Origin: an uncultured Candidatus Nitrosopelagicus sp.
GTDB lineage: Archaea > Thermoproteota > Nitrososphaeria > Nitrososphaerales > Nitrosopumilaceae
Length of the DNA stretch: 7,604 bases
Reading direction: 5' to 3'
Assembly (NCBI GenBank): GCA_937896695.1
Contig: CALBOT010000080.1
Coordinates: forward strand, 1 to 7,604
The translations under genes were made by a program, and so were the position numbers. The number at the start of each line of letters is the position of its first letter. Within the stretch, counting starts at the first letter, position 1. The notes beneath the pieces are model-generated. The model saw only the letters and a list, made by a program, of their open reading frames with translations, did not search any database and was not told the origin of the DNA. Positions 1 to 5,859 of this stretch are shown one piece after another.

Positions 1-104
1 TTTGCATCTATCATTGATGTTTTATAACCAAGCTCTTCTGCTTTTTTCTGCAGTAACTTTTCCTCAGTTCTTAATCTATCAAATACTATGCAAATTTTCT
101 GCAA
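1..104 (-). CDS. lysX: LysX/ArgX-type LysW ligase, N-terminal fragment
   Basis: This is the first 34 codons of an ATP-grasp ligase; the rest lies beyond the left edge. The readable N-terminus has a beta strand ICIVFDRLR followed by TEEKLLQKKAEELG, which resembles the start of LysX/RimK-like proteins that attach LysW to the amino group of alpha-aminoadipate (lysine route) or glutamate (arginine route). It directly follows lysW, its expected partner. The start must be the TTG at 104-102, because the frame upstream is lysW itself, closed by TAA at 107-105, and the next in-frame ATG (codon 31) would remove the first strand. A GGGGAG ribosome binding site lies 5 bases upstream. The visible part cannot separate LysX from ArgX, since the residues setting substrate choice lie further on. 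Family assignment rests on a short N-terminus plus context. Confidence 0.8.
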   Translation of the reverse strand, partial: MQKICIVFDRLRTEEKLLQKKAEELGYKTSMIDA

Positions 105-272
105 TTATTCTCCCCAATCTTCGCCTACTGTTTCAGCTTCTTTTAACTCAATATCAGAACCTTCTTTCTTTGAGATCTCATAGTCTGCACCACAATCTCC
201 ACAAGAAACTATTTCGCCTACAGCGGCATCCTCTGGGATATTCATATTTGCGTCACATTCTGGACAATTCAT
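105..272 (-). CDS. lysW: LysW, amino-group carrier protein (55 aa)
   Basis: LysW is a small acidic carrier protein. Its C-terminal glutamate is joined through the side-chain carboxyl to the alpha-amino group of alpha-aminoadipate or glutamate, protecting and presenting the intermediates of archaeal lysine and arginine biosynthesis in the cytoplasm. The sequence shows the hallmarks: CPEC at residues 3-6 and CGDC at 24-27 form a zinc-binding four-cysteine site, the chain is rich in Asp and Glu, and it ends in EDWGE (51-55) with the acceptor Glu55 last. The length of 55 residues is normal for the family. The start ATG lies 20 bases after the argG stop, with GAGG at 287-284 as ribosome binding site. 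It lies between argG and a LysX/ArgX-type ligase, which fits a role in arginine synthesis and possibly lysine synthesis too. Confidence 0.95.
   Translation of the reverse strand: MNCPECDANMNIPEDAAVGEIVSCGDCGADYEISKKEGSDIELKEAETVGEDWGE
110..115 (-). promoter_or_regulatory. Ribosome binding site of the lysX-like gene, inside lysW
   Basis: GGGGAG on the minus strand ends 5 bases before the TTG start at 104. It is formed by the Trp-Gly-Glu codons of the conserved LysW C-terminus. It supports the TTG start and suggests translational coupling of the two genes. Confidence 0.6.
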
Positions 273-283
273 ATTTTTTTTTG

Positions 284-287
284 CCTC
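284..287 (-). promoter_or_regulatory. Ribosome binding site of lysW
   Basis: GAGG on the minus strand sits in the 20-base argG-lysW gap, 11 bases before the lysW ATG. A run of nine A lies between them. There is no room for a separate promoter, so lysW is probably co-transcribed with argG. Confidence 0.5.
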
Positions 288-292
288 AATCT

Positions 293-1468
293 CTAGAATT
301 TATTAGCTTCTGTTGACTGCATTCCCCACAATTCAACAAAACCTTTGGCTAATTTCTGATCAAATGTGGAATCTTTTCCATACGTGGCTATGTCGTGACT
401 ATAAAGTGAATATTTTGATTCTCTTCCTACTACTCTGACATTTCCTTTGTGAAGTTTTAGCTTAACAGTACCTGTAACGCGTTTTTGTGCTTGCTCGATA
501 AACTGATCTAATTCTTGTCTTAATGGGTCATCCCACAGACCTGAATAAACCATCCATGCCCATTCGTCATCAACTAATGTCTTGAATTTTGTTTCATGTT
601 TTGTATGTACCATCTTTTCAAGATCTGAATGTGCTTCTATTAGACAAATTGCTGCTGGTGTCTCATACACTTCTCGTGATTTTATTCCAACCACTCTGTC
701 TTCAATATGATCAACAATTCCGACACCATGATTTCCTGCTTTTTTGTTTACATATTCAATTAATTTTACAGGAGGCAATTTTTTACCGTCAACTTCTGTT
801 GGTATGCCTTTAACAAATTTAATTTTCAAGTAAGCAGGTTTTTCAGGTAAATTTTTAGTTTTTATCCAAATAAATGCGTCATCTGGAGGTTCATTAAATG
901 GATTTTCTAACACTCCTCCTTCAATTGCCCTTCCCCACAAATTTTGATCAATACTGAATTTTTTTGCTACAGTATCAATCTCTATTCCATGTTTATTTGC
1001 AAATTTTAATTCTGTCTCACGGTCCAAATTCATATCTCGAATAGGTGCAATTATTGGAAGGTTTGAACCTGATCTTAATGTATTATCAAAACGTACCTGA
1101 TCATTACCTTTTCCAGAACAACCATGTGCCAAAGATGAAACTTTTTCTTTTTTTGCAATTTCAAGTACTTTGTGTGCAATTAATGGTCTTGCAAGTGCTG
1201 TTGCAAGACAATATTTTTTCTGGTAAAGTGCGTTAGCTTTGATTGCTGGAAAAATATAGTCAGTAACAAATTCTTTTTTTGCATCAATGTTGTAATGTTT
1301 TTTTACGCCAAGTTTTTTTGCCTTTCTTGCAATTTTGTTATTATCGTCTCCTTGACCTACATCAACTGTTACTGTAATTACATCCATATTGTGCATGTCT
1401 TGCATGTATTTGACAACTACTGATGTATCAAGTCCGCCAGAGAATGCAAGTATTGATTTTTGTTTCAT
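293..1468 (-). CDS. argG: Argininosuccinate synthase
   Basis: ArgG joins citrulline and aspartate with ATP to give argininosuccinate, AMP and PPi, the penultimate step of arginine biosynthesis, in the cytoplasm. The protein has 391 residues, near the usual ~400. Residues 8-16 (AFSGGLDTS) are the N-type ATP pyrophosphatase P-loop. The conserved ATALARPLIA block is at 88-97, HGCSGKGNDQ, a variant of the usual HGxTGKGNDQ, at 115-124, and SIDQNLWGRAIEGGVLENP at 172-190. The ATG at 1466-1468 places the P-loop at the normal distance from the N-terminus. It is probably the first gene of an operon continuing into lysW and the lysX-like ligase, so the last steps of arginine synthesis and the carrier-protein steps are co-expressed. 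Nothing is truncated, and all motifs expected for activity are present. Confidence 0.97.
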   Translation of the reverse strand: MKQKSILAFSGGLDTSVVVKYMQDMHNMDVITVTVDVGQGDDNNKIARKAKKLGVKKHYNIDAKKEFVTDYIFPAIKANALYQKKYCLATALARPLIAHKVLEIAKKEKVSSLAHGCSGKGNDQVRFDNTLRSGSNLPIIAPIRDMNLDRETELKFANKHGIEIDTVAKKFSIDQNLWGRAIEGGVLENPFNEPPDDAFIWIKTKNLPEKPAYLKIKFVKGIPTEVDGKKLPPVKLIEYVNKKAGNHGVGIVDHIEDRVVGIKSREVYETPAAICLIEAHSDLEKMVHTKHETKFKTLVDDEWAWMVYSGLWDDPLRQELDQFIEQAQKRVTGTVKLKLHKGNVRVVGRESKYSLYSHDIATYGKDSTFDQKLAKGFVELWGMQSTEANKF

Positions 1469-1503
1469 AATGCAACTGTTTGAATGTATGTGGGCATTTA
1501 TCT

Positions 1504-1514
1504 TTTATGATAAA
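1504..1514 (-). promoter_or_regulatory. Possible TATA box of argG
   Basis: TTTATCATAAA on the minus strand is AT-rich and TATA-like, centred about 41 bases upstream of the argG ATG. That would give a transcript with a leader of roughly 15 bases. The element is also a perfect 5-bp inverted repeat around one base, so it could instead be, or overlap, a protein-binding site. A second weak candidate (AGATAAAT) lies about 31 bases upstream of the ATG. Confidence 0.3.
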
Positions 1515-1550
1515 CAATTTTTGGGCTCATTATTATGATCTAAAAATGAA

Positions 1551-1562
1551 TAGCTAGAGCTA
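1551..1562. repeat. Short palindrome between argG and the ABC operon, possible operator
   Basis: TAGCTAGAGCTA is a perfect inverted repeat with 5-base arms (TAGCT/AGCTA) and a 2-base centre. It lies 12 bases before the TATA-like box of the ABC importer operon, where an archaeal activator or repressor could bind. Such a short palindrome can arise by chance in AT-rich DNA. The rest of the 135-base gap (1469-1603) contains only the two putative promoters. Confidence 0.25.
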
Positions 1563-1573
1563 AAATTCGATGG

Positions 1574-1582
1574 CTATTTAAC
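1574..1582 (+). promoter_or_regulatory. TATA box of the ABC importer operon
   Basis: CTATTTAAC contains a TATTTAA core centred 26 bases upstream of the binding-protein ATG. At the usual archaeal spacing, transcription would begin at or next to the ATG and give a leaderless mRNA. No Shine-Dalgarno sequence precedes this ATG, which agrees. The upstream BRE position (CGATGG) is not a good purine/A-rich match. Confidence 0.5.
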
Positions 1583-1603
1583 TTTCAGGCATAACGCTGT
1601 TTT

Positions 1604-2635
1604 ATGAAAATCTCACATTTAGTTGGTGTTGCAATTGTTGTAGTTGGACTTGTTGCGGTCATAGGTTTAACTCAGTCTGTAGTTGATGATTCTCAAAACA
1701 AAATACGTGTTGCATTTTTCCCAAGTATTGTACATGCTGTTCCAATTGTAGGAATGGAAAATCAAATCTTTTTGGAAAATCTCAATGATGACTTTGATAT
1801 TGAAGTGAAAATATTTGATAGCGGACCTCAGGTCATTGAATCAATTTTTTCAAATTCTGTTGATCTTGCGTATGTTGGACCTGGTCCTGTAATCAACGGT
1901 TTTTTGAAATCTGATGGAAAGGATTTGAAAATTCTTGCAAGTGCTGCAAACGGCGGTGCTAGTTTTATTATACAAGAAAATTCTGGTTTGGAATCAATTG
2001 AAAATTATTCTGGAAAGAGAGTTGCAGCACCACAAATTAGTAACACTCAGGATGTCTCTCTCCGACATTATCTTGCACAAAATGGTCTAACACCAGCTGA
2101 AAAAGGAGGAGATGTTTTTGTTTTGAATATAGCAAATCCAGACATTTACACACTTTTTGCTAAAGGTGATATTGACGGTGCATGGGTTCCTGAACCTTGG
2201 GCTACTATGTTAGTTGAAGAATTAGATGGCGTTCGTTTATTTGATGAAAATGAAATTTGGCCAGAAAATAAATTTTCATCAGTGTTATTAATAGGACGTA
2301 CTGATTACATTGAAAAAAATCCTGAAGTAATTAAAAAATGGATTAGTGCAAATGAGAAAACAGTACAATGGATTAATGATAATCCTGATGAATCAAAAAA
2401 ACTCTATAACCAATTCATGAAAGGGCATATGGGGAAAACATTACCTGAAAAAATTGTTCAAGATTCATTTTCTAATATTGTCATAACATCAAAACCTGTA
2501 GAAAACTCAATTCACATTTTTGCTGAGCGTGCAGATGCTCTTGGATACCTTGGACGTGATGGTTACACGTTAGACGGAATTTTTTATCATGAAAATATAT
2601 CTGTGACATCAAATGAGGAAAATCACAATGGGTAA
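1604..2635 (+). CDS. ABC importer substrate-binding protein, nitrate/sulfonate/taurine (NitT/TauT) class
   Basis: This is the extracellular solute receptor of the importer encoded by this gene and the next two. Residues 5-26 form one hydrophobic segment after a Lys and a His; there is no lipobox cysteine, so it is a signal peptide or an uncleaved membrane anchor. From about residue 34 the chain has the SsuA/TauA/NMT1-like fold pattern: RVAFFPSIVHAVPIVG (35-50), DLAYVGPGPVING (87-99), SGKRVAAPQISNTQDV (136-151) and the diagnostic GDIDGAWVPEPWA (188-200), followed by a C-terminal helical domain. At 343 residues it is a normal length. The ATG gives a complete signal sequence and is 26 bases from a TATA-like box. 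It is the first gene of the operon and its end overlaps the ATPase gene by 8 bases. Sulfonate or taurine, nitrate, bicarbonate or a thiamine pyrimidine precursor are all handled by relatives, so no substrate is named. Confidence 0.88.
   Translation: MKISHLVGVAIVVVGLVAVIGLTQSVVDDSQNKIRVAFFPSIVHAVPIVGMENQIFLENLNDDFDIEVKIFDSGPQVIESIFSNSVDLAYVGPGPVINGFLKSDGKDLKILASAANGGASFIIQENSGLESIENYSGKRVAAPQISNTQDVSLRHYLAQNGLTPAEKGGDVFVLNIANPDIYTLFAKGDIDGAWVPEPWATMLVEELDGVRLFDENEIWPENKFSSVLLIGRTDYIEKNPEVIKKWISANEKTVQWINDNPDESKKLYNQFMKGHMGKTLPEKIVQDSFSNIVITSKPVENSIHIFAERADALGYLGRDGYTLDGIFYHENISVTSNEENHNG
2615..2618 (+). promoter_or_regulatory. Ribosome binding site that decides the ATPase start
   Basis: GAGG ends 9 bases before the ATG at 2628. 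An earlier in-frame ATG at 2613 overlaps this element and has no ribosome binding site of its own, so the start at 2628 is preferred. Confidence 0.6.
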
Positions 2636-3383
2636 GATAGAAGCAAAAAATATTGTAAAATATTTCCAGCATGATGGAAAACCTCTCAAAGCAATTGGGG
2701 GTGTAAATCTCACTGTTGCTGATGGGGAGTTTGTATGTATTGTAGGACCCTCTGGATGTGGAAAATCAACTTTTCTTAGAATATTGGCTGGATTAGAAAA
2801 ACCCGATGATGGCGAAATATTACTTGACGGAAAAAAACTCGTCAATACTGGACCTGATAGAATAATGGTATTCCAAGAAGGAGCATTATTCCCTTGGTTG
2901 ACTGTGGAAGATAATGTAGAATATGGTTTGAAGGTTGCAGGCATACCTGAAAAGGAACGTCACGATATATCAAAAAGATATCTTGACATGATGCAATTAT
3001 CTCAATTTGCAAATTCATATACATATCAATTATCAACTGGCATGAAACAACGTGTAGCTATTGCTCGTGCACTAGTAATGGATCCTGATGTGTTACTAAT
3101 GGATGAACCATTTGCTGCACTTGATTCTCAAACTCGAGATTTACTTTTAGTTGAAATGCAAATGATTTGGCAGAAAACAAAAAAGACAATCATTTTTGTT
3201 ACACATAATGTGCCTGAAGCAGCTGTACTTGGTTCAAGAGTTGCTGTATTCAGCCATAGACCTTCAGTTGTAAAGAAATCACTTGATATTGATTACAAAC
3301 GACCTCGTGTTGCAGAGGATGAAAATTTGGGACAATTTGAAAAACAAATTCTTTCTGCATTAAGGCATCAGGGGCCAAAATAG
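2628..3383 (+). CDS. ABC importer ATPase, NitT/TauT class (SsuB/TauB-like)
   Basis: This is the cytoplasmic ATP-hydrolysing subunit, 251 residues from the ATG at 2628, which powers the importer formed with the flanking binding protein and permease. The motifs are in order: Walker A GPSGCGKST (40-48), Q-loop Gln83 in VFQEGALFPW, ABC signature LSTGMKQRVAIARAL (135-149), Walker B VLLMDEP (155-161), D-loop AALD (163-166) and switch His193 in VTHN. The signature is unusual: its third position, normally Gly (LSGGM), is Thr, read plainly as codon ACT at 3036-3038. All other catalytic residues are present, so it is probably functional. The gene starts within the last codons of the binding-protein gene, which suggests translational coupling, and is followed 11 bases later by the permease gene. 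Confidence 0.93.
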   Translation: MGKIEAKNIVKYFQHDGKPLKAIGGVNLTVADGEFVCIVGPSGCGKSTFLRILAGLEKPDDGEILLDGKKLVNTGPDRIMVFQEGALFPWLTVEDNVEYGLKVAGIPEKERHDISKRYLDMMQLSQFANSYTYQLSTGMKQRVAIARALVMDPDVLLMDEPFAALDSQTRDLLLVEMQMIWQKTKKTIIFVTHNVPEAAVLGSRVAVFSHRPSVVKKSLDIDYKRPRVAEDENLGQFEKQILSALRHQGPK

Positions 3384-3386
3384 GTG
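3382..3386 (+). promoter_or_regulatory. Ribosome binding site of the permease gene
   Basis: AGGTG overlaps the TAG stop of the ATPase gene and ends 8 bases before the permease ATG at 3395. It supports this start and co-translation from the same mRNA. Confidence 0.5.
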
Positions 3387-3394
3387 TTTATTCA

Positions 3395-4153
3395 ATGAAA
3401 GGAAATCTCTTAGGTAAAAAAATTGCATTTTATGTATTAATCATAGTTGTTTGGCAAGGAATTGATTCTGCAAACATTTGGCCTGATAACATATTTCCTT
3501 CACCTATAGAGGTTGGAGAAGATCTATTGTTTGGAATATCTGATGCAAGCTTGCTTTACGGAATAGGAACTAGCATGTGGCGTTTGATTATTGGTTTGGC
3601 AATAGCAATTGGTGGTGGTATGCTACTTGGAATTTTCATGGCTCGTGTTGAAACTGTTAATCAAACAATTGGTTCTCTTGTTTTGGGGTTACAATCAATT
3701 CCTTCTGTAGCTTGGGTTCCACTTGCAATTCTTTGGTTTGGTTTAACTGATTCAGGAATAATTTTTGTTACTGCAATAGGTGCAATATTTGCAGTTACTA
3801 TCAACACATACACAGGAGTAAAAAACATTGATCCATCGTTTATTGAAGCGGCAAGAAATATGGGTGCTAAAGGTGGTCAATTAGTTACAACAATTCTAAT
3901 TCCTGCTGCATTTCCATACATGATTACAGGATTCAAACAAGGATGGGCATTTGCATGGAGAGGTGTAATCGGTGCAGAACTGCTCTTCTCATTTTTAGGT
4001 CTTGGATTTTTGTTAAATGTTGGAAGACAACTAAATGATGTATCACAAGTTATTGCAATGATGCTGGTAATAATGGGAATTGGAATTTTGATTGATGGTT
4101 TTGTCTTTAAAAAATTAGAGGACAAAGTTATGACTAAATGGGGACTTCGTTAG
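3395..4153 (+). CDS. ABC importer permease, NitT/TauT class (SsuC/TauC-like)
   Basis: This is the membrane channel subunit of the importer, 252 residues with about six hydrophobic segments (near 8-24, 59-82, 92-114, 119-138, 188-209 and 217-237). The cytoplasmic EAA loop that docks on the ATPase is clear at 151-170: EAARNMG, nine residues, then ILIP. FPSPIEV at 34-40 and SIPSVAWVPLAILWFGL at 101-117 are typical of the sulfonate/nitrate/taurine permease family. Length is normal for that family and there is one permease gene, so the transporter is probably a homodimer of this protein with two ATPases. The last 20 bases overlap the end of the convergent MFS gene. No further gene follows on this strand until 7407, so the operon appears to be three genes. 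Confidence 0.92.
   Translation: MKGNLLGKKIAFYVLIIVVWQGIDSANIWPDNIFPSPIEVGEDLLFGISDASLLYGIGTSMWRLIIGLAIAIGGGMLLGIFMARVETVNQTIGSLVLGLQSIPSVAWVPLAILWFGLTDSGIIFVTAIGAIFAVTINTYTGVKNIDPSFIEAARNMGAKGGQLVTTILIPAAFPYMITGFKQGWAFAWRGVIGAELLFSFLGLGFLLNVGRQLNDVSQVIAMMLVIMGIGILIDGFVFKKLEDKVMTKWGLR
4109..4114 (-). terminator. Possible oligo-T terminator after the MFS gene
   Basis: Six T in a row on the minus strand lie 20 bases past the MFS stop, inside the permease coding region. Archaeal RNA polymerase often stops at oligo-T without a hairpin. T runs are common in this AT-rich DNA, so the call is weak. Confidence 0.25.
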
Positions 4154-5261
4154 GTTTTTCTGATTTCATTCTAGTTGAAATTATGAATGCTGAAAGTGCA
4201 ACAATGATTGCAAAAACCATGACTGCTGTATAGTTTGTATAATATGCAATACTGCCTGCAATTACTGGTCCAATTACTGTAGAAATTGCTAATGTAGAAC
4301 TAAAAATTGCAGTCGATGTTGATCTTGGATTATTTTCCATCAAATGGAAATTTCCTCCAATAAACAAAAATGCCCATGAACATCCGACTATTGCCATAAA
4401 CGGCCATGCCATCCACCACTCTGTAATCAATGCCAGTCCCACAAATACTATGACTGTCATTCCTATTCCAATCTTAAATTTTGTGATATTTTGAATCTGA
4501 ATTCTTTTAGACATCAAATTCATGACAAGAAATGCAGTAAGTGTATTTGCTACGTATACCATTGAAACTTGATATAATTCTGCTCCAAAATATTCCATTA
4601 GCATAATTGGTAAAACTGTCCATGCTGCAGCTGCTCCTACATGACGAATTAATAATGATGAAAAAAGAAATTTGTTTTTTACAATGATCTTTTTAATAAT
4701 TCCTTTTTCTACAATTTTCTCTGTTTGTATTTTTGGCAGTTTCAATGAAATTATGAATCCTATGATGAAAAAACAACTACTTACCACAAAAATTAATTTT
4801 TCATCGTTTGCAAATCCTGCTGCAACTATGCCTGCAAGCCATCCTAAAGCATGGAATGATATTACTGATGCAACTTTAGATTTACCTTTTCCTGCTTCAT
4901 ATGCATATGCCAGCATTGGTGGAATCATTATTCCTGATGCTATTCCTGCACCCAATCTTGCTATGATTAAGTAAGTCGTATTGTCTGCAAAATAATGTAA
5001 ACCAAATGTTATTGCACATAAAATAAAACCGACTCTGATGAAAAGTAATCGTTTTGCTTTTCTGTCTGACATACGACCAAAATATGTCTCAGTTAAAATT
5101 TGTGCAAATGCAAATGATGCAACAACTATTCCTATTTCAAAAACAGACTTTGATACTGTGCTTGCAATAATTGGCATAAACACAAATGTAATTGCTATTC
5201 CAGAATGTTGGAAAAAGGTAGTACCCCTAACTAAATTATTTAGATTATCTCTCTGTAACAC
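4134..5261 (-). CDS. Major facilitator superfamily (MFS) transporter, substrate unknown
   Basis: A membrane transporter of 375 residues with about twelve hydrophobic segments in two groups of six, split by a charged cytoplasmic stretch at about 175-198. The MFS motif A is visible between the second and third segments: GRMSDRKAKRLL (62-73). RLGAGIASGIMIPP (102-115) and the glycine-rich HALGWLAGIVAAGF (137-150) fit helices 4 and 5. Nothing seen fixes the substrate or whether it is an exporter or a sugar/peptide-type importer. The start is taken as GTG at 5261-5259; a stop lies six codons upstream in frame and no in-frame ATG comes before Met29, which would cut into helix 1. No well-spaced ribosome binding site is seen (AGGT lies 17 bases upstream). 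It begins 52 bases after the Nudix gene with no obvious terminator between, so it may belong to that transcript. Confidence 0.85.
   Translation of the reverse strand: MLQRDNLNNLVRGTTFFQHSGIAITFVFMPIIASTVSKSVFEIGIVVASFAFAQILTETYFGRMSDRKAKRLLFIRVGFILCAITFGLHYFADNTTYLIIARLGAGIASGIMIPPMLAYAYEAGKGKSKVASVISFHALGWLAGIVAAGFANDEKLIFVVSSCFFIIGFIISLKLPKIQTEKIVEKGIIKKIIVKNKFLFSSLLIRHVGAAAAWTVLPIMLMEYFGAELYQVSMVYVANTLTAFLVMNLMSKRIQIQNITKFKIGIGMTVIVFVGLALITEWWMAWPFMAIVGCSWAFLFIGGNFHLMENNPRSTSTAIFSSTLAISTVIGPVIAGSIAYYTNYTAVMVFAIIVALSAFIISTRMKSEKPNEVPI
4155..4159 (+). terminator. Possible oligo-T terminator after the permease gene
   Basis: Five T follow directly after the permease TAG stop on the plus strand, already inside the MFS coding region. 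As no intergenic space exists, any terminator for this operon must lie within the opposing gene. Confidence 0.25.
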
Positions 5262-5313
5262 ATATTTCTTATTTTGTTACCTAATTTGAAAGAAGAGGTA
5301 AAATTCATTTTTT

Positions 5314-5859
5314 TCATTTCAATTTAGATGTGATTTGCTTTAACATTCTAGCTGATGCACCCCATACCAAATGATCTTCAAATGTAAATGTGTACATTTC
5401 TTGAATTGAATTATGTTTTGGATCTGAATCGTTTGCAAGCGTTTCTAAAAATGATTGCAAAGGAATTTCTAGAAATTCATCAACCTCTGAATTTGGTGTT
5501 AATCTGCCAATCTTATTTAATATGCAAACAAACGGCAAAATTGTAAATCCTGAATTTAATGTCGTAACTGGTTCTAATTGACCTAAAATTTTCTCACGTT
5601 CAACAATAATGCCTGTTTCTTCTCTAGTCTCTCTAATTGCAGTATCTAGCAAATCATTATCTTCATTAGATATCTTTCCTCCTGGGAATGCTATTTCTCC
5701 TCCATGGTGATTCATTGTAATTGGTTTTTTTATCATTAGAACTTTTGGCGAGTCGTTAAAAATTATTATTAAAACTGATGCTAGTTTTGTTTCGTAATTC
5801 TCTTCTAAAACTGGAGAAATTTTAGATGTTAACGATTTTCTAATCCTTTCTAAGTTCAC
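5314..5859 (-). CDS. Nudix hydrolase, CoA-pyrophosphatase type
   Basis: A cytoplasmic hydrolase of 181 residues that probably cleaves the diphosphate of coenzyme A or a related nucleoside-diphosphate compound, using Mg or Mn. The catalytic core of the Nudix box is intact: GGK at 60-62 and RETREETGI at 76-84. Between them there is one residue more than in the canonical GX5EX7REUXEEXGU, and the first acidic residue (Glu66 or Asp67) is offset. Upstream, LMIKKPITMNHHGGEIAFPGG (41-61) follows the layout of the CoA-hydrolase signature (Gly, three residues, FPGG), though Lys45 and Asn50 stand where Arg is usual. The late ILPFVCIL (107-114) also fits this subfamily. The start is GTG at 5859-5857, overlapping the stop of the upstream secreted-protein gene as GTGA. 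With no ribosome binding site, translation probably depends on re-initiation. CoA as substrate is inferred. Confidence 0.85.
   Translation of the reverse strand: MNLERIRKSLTSKISPVLEENYETKLASVLIIIFNDSPKVLMIKKPITMNHHGGEIAFPGGKISNEDNDLLDTAIRETREETGIIVEREKILGQLEPVTTLNSGFTILPFVCILNKIGRLTPNSEVDEFLEIPLQSFLETLANDSDPKHNSIQEMYTFTFEDHLVWGASARMLKQITSKLK

Noticed and set aside
274..282. Run of nine T (plus strand) between argG and lysW as a terminator
   Set aside because: On the transcribed strand for this operon it reads as A9, not T, and it only separates the lysW ribosome binding site from its ATG.
2..316. Plus-strand open frame of about 104 codons
   Set aside because: It lies opposite lysW, the lysX-like start and the argG end, all well supported on the minus strand, and its protein looks like an antisense translation with no recognisable motif.
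1469..1603. Possible tRNA, small RNA or riboswitch in the largest gap
   Set aside because: At 135 bases and AT-rich, it shows no cloverleaf, conserved riboswitch core or stable GC stem; two promoters account for it.
2613..2627. Upstream in-frame ATG adding five residues to the ABC ATPase
   Set aside because: This ATG overlaps the GAGG element that is well placed for the ATG at 2628, and it has no ribosome binding site itself; the extra residues add nothing to the domain.
2609..2944. Minus-strand open frame opposite the ABC ATPase
   Set aside because: It is antisense to the Walker A and Q-loop codons of a clear ATPase, with no promoter or ribosome binding site and no family resemblance.
3877..4125. 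Minus-strand open frame opposite the permease C-terminal half
   Set aside because: It is antisense to the EAA loop and last helices of a convincing permease; no start signal or family match.
4672..4974. Plus-strand open frame inside the MFS gene
   Set aside because: It is antisense to membrane helices of the MFS transporter, and the apparent protein reflects complementary codons.
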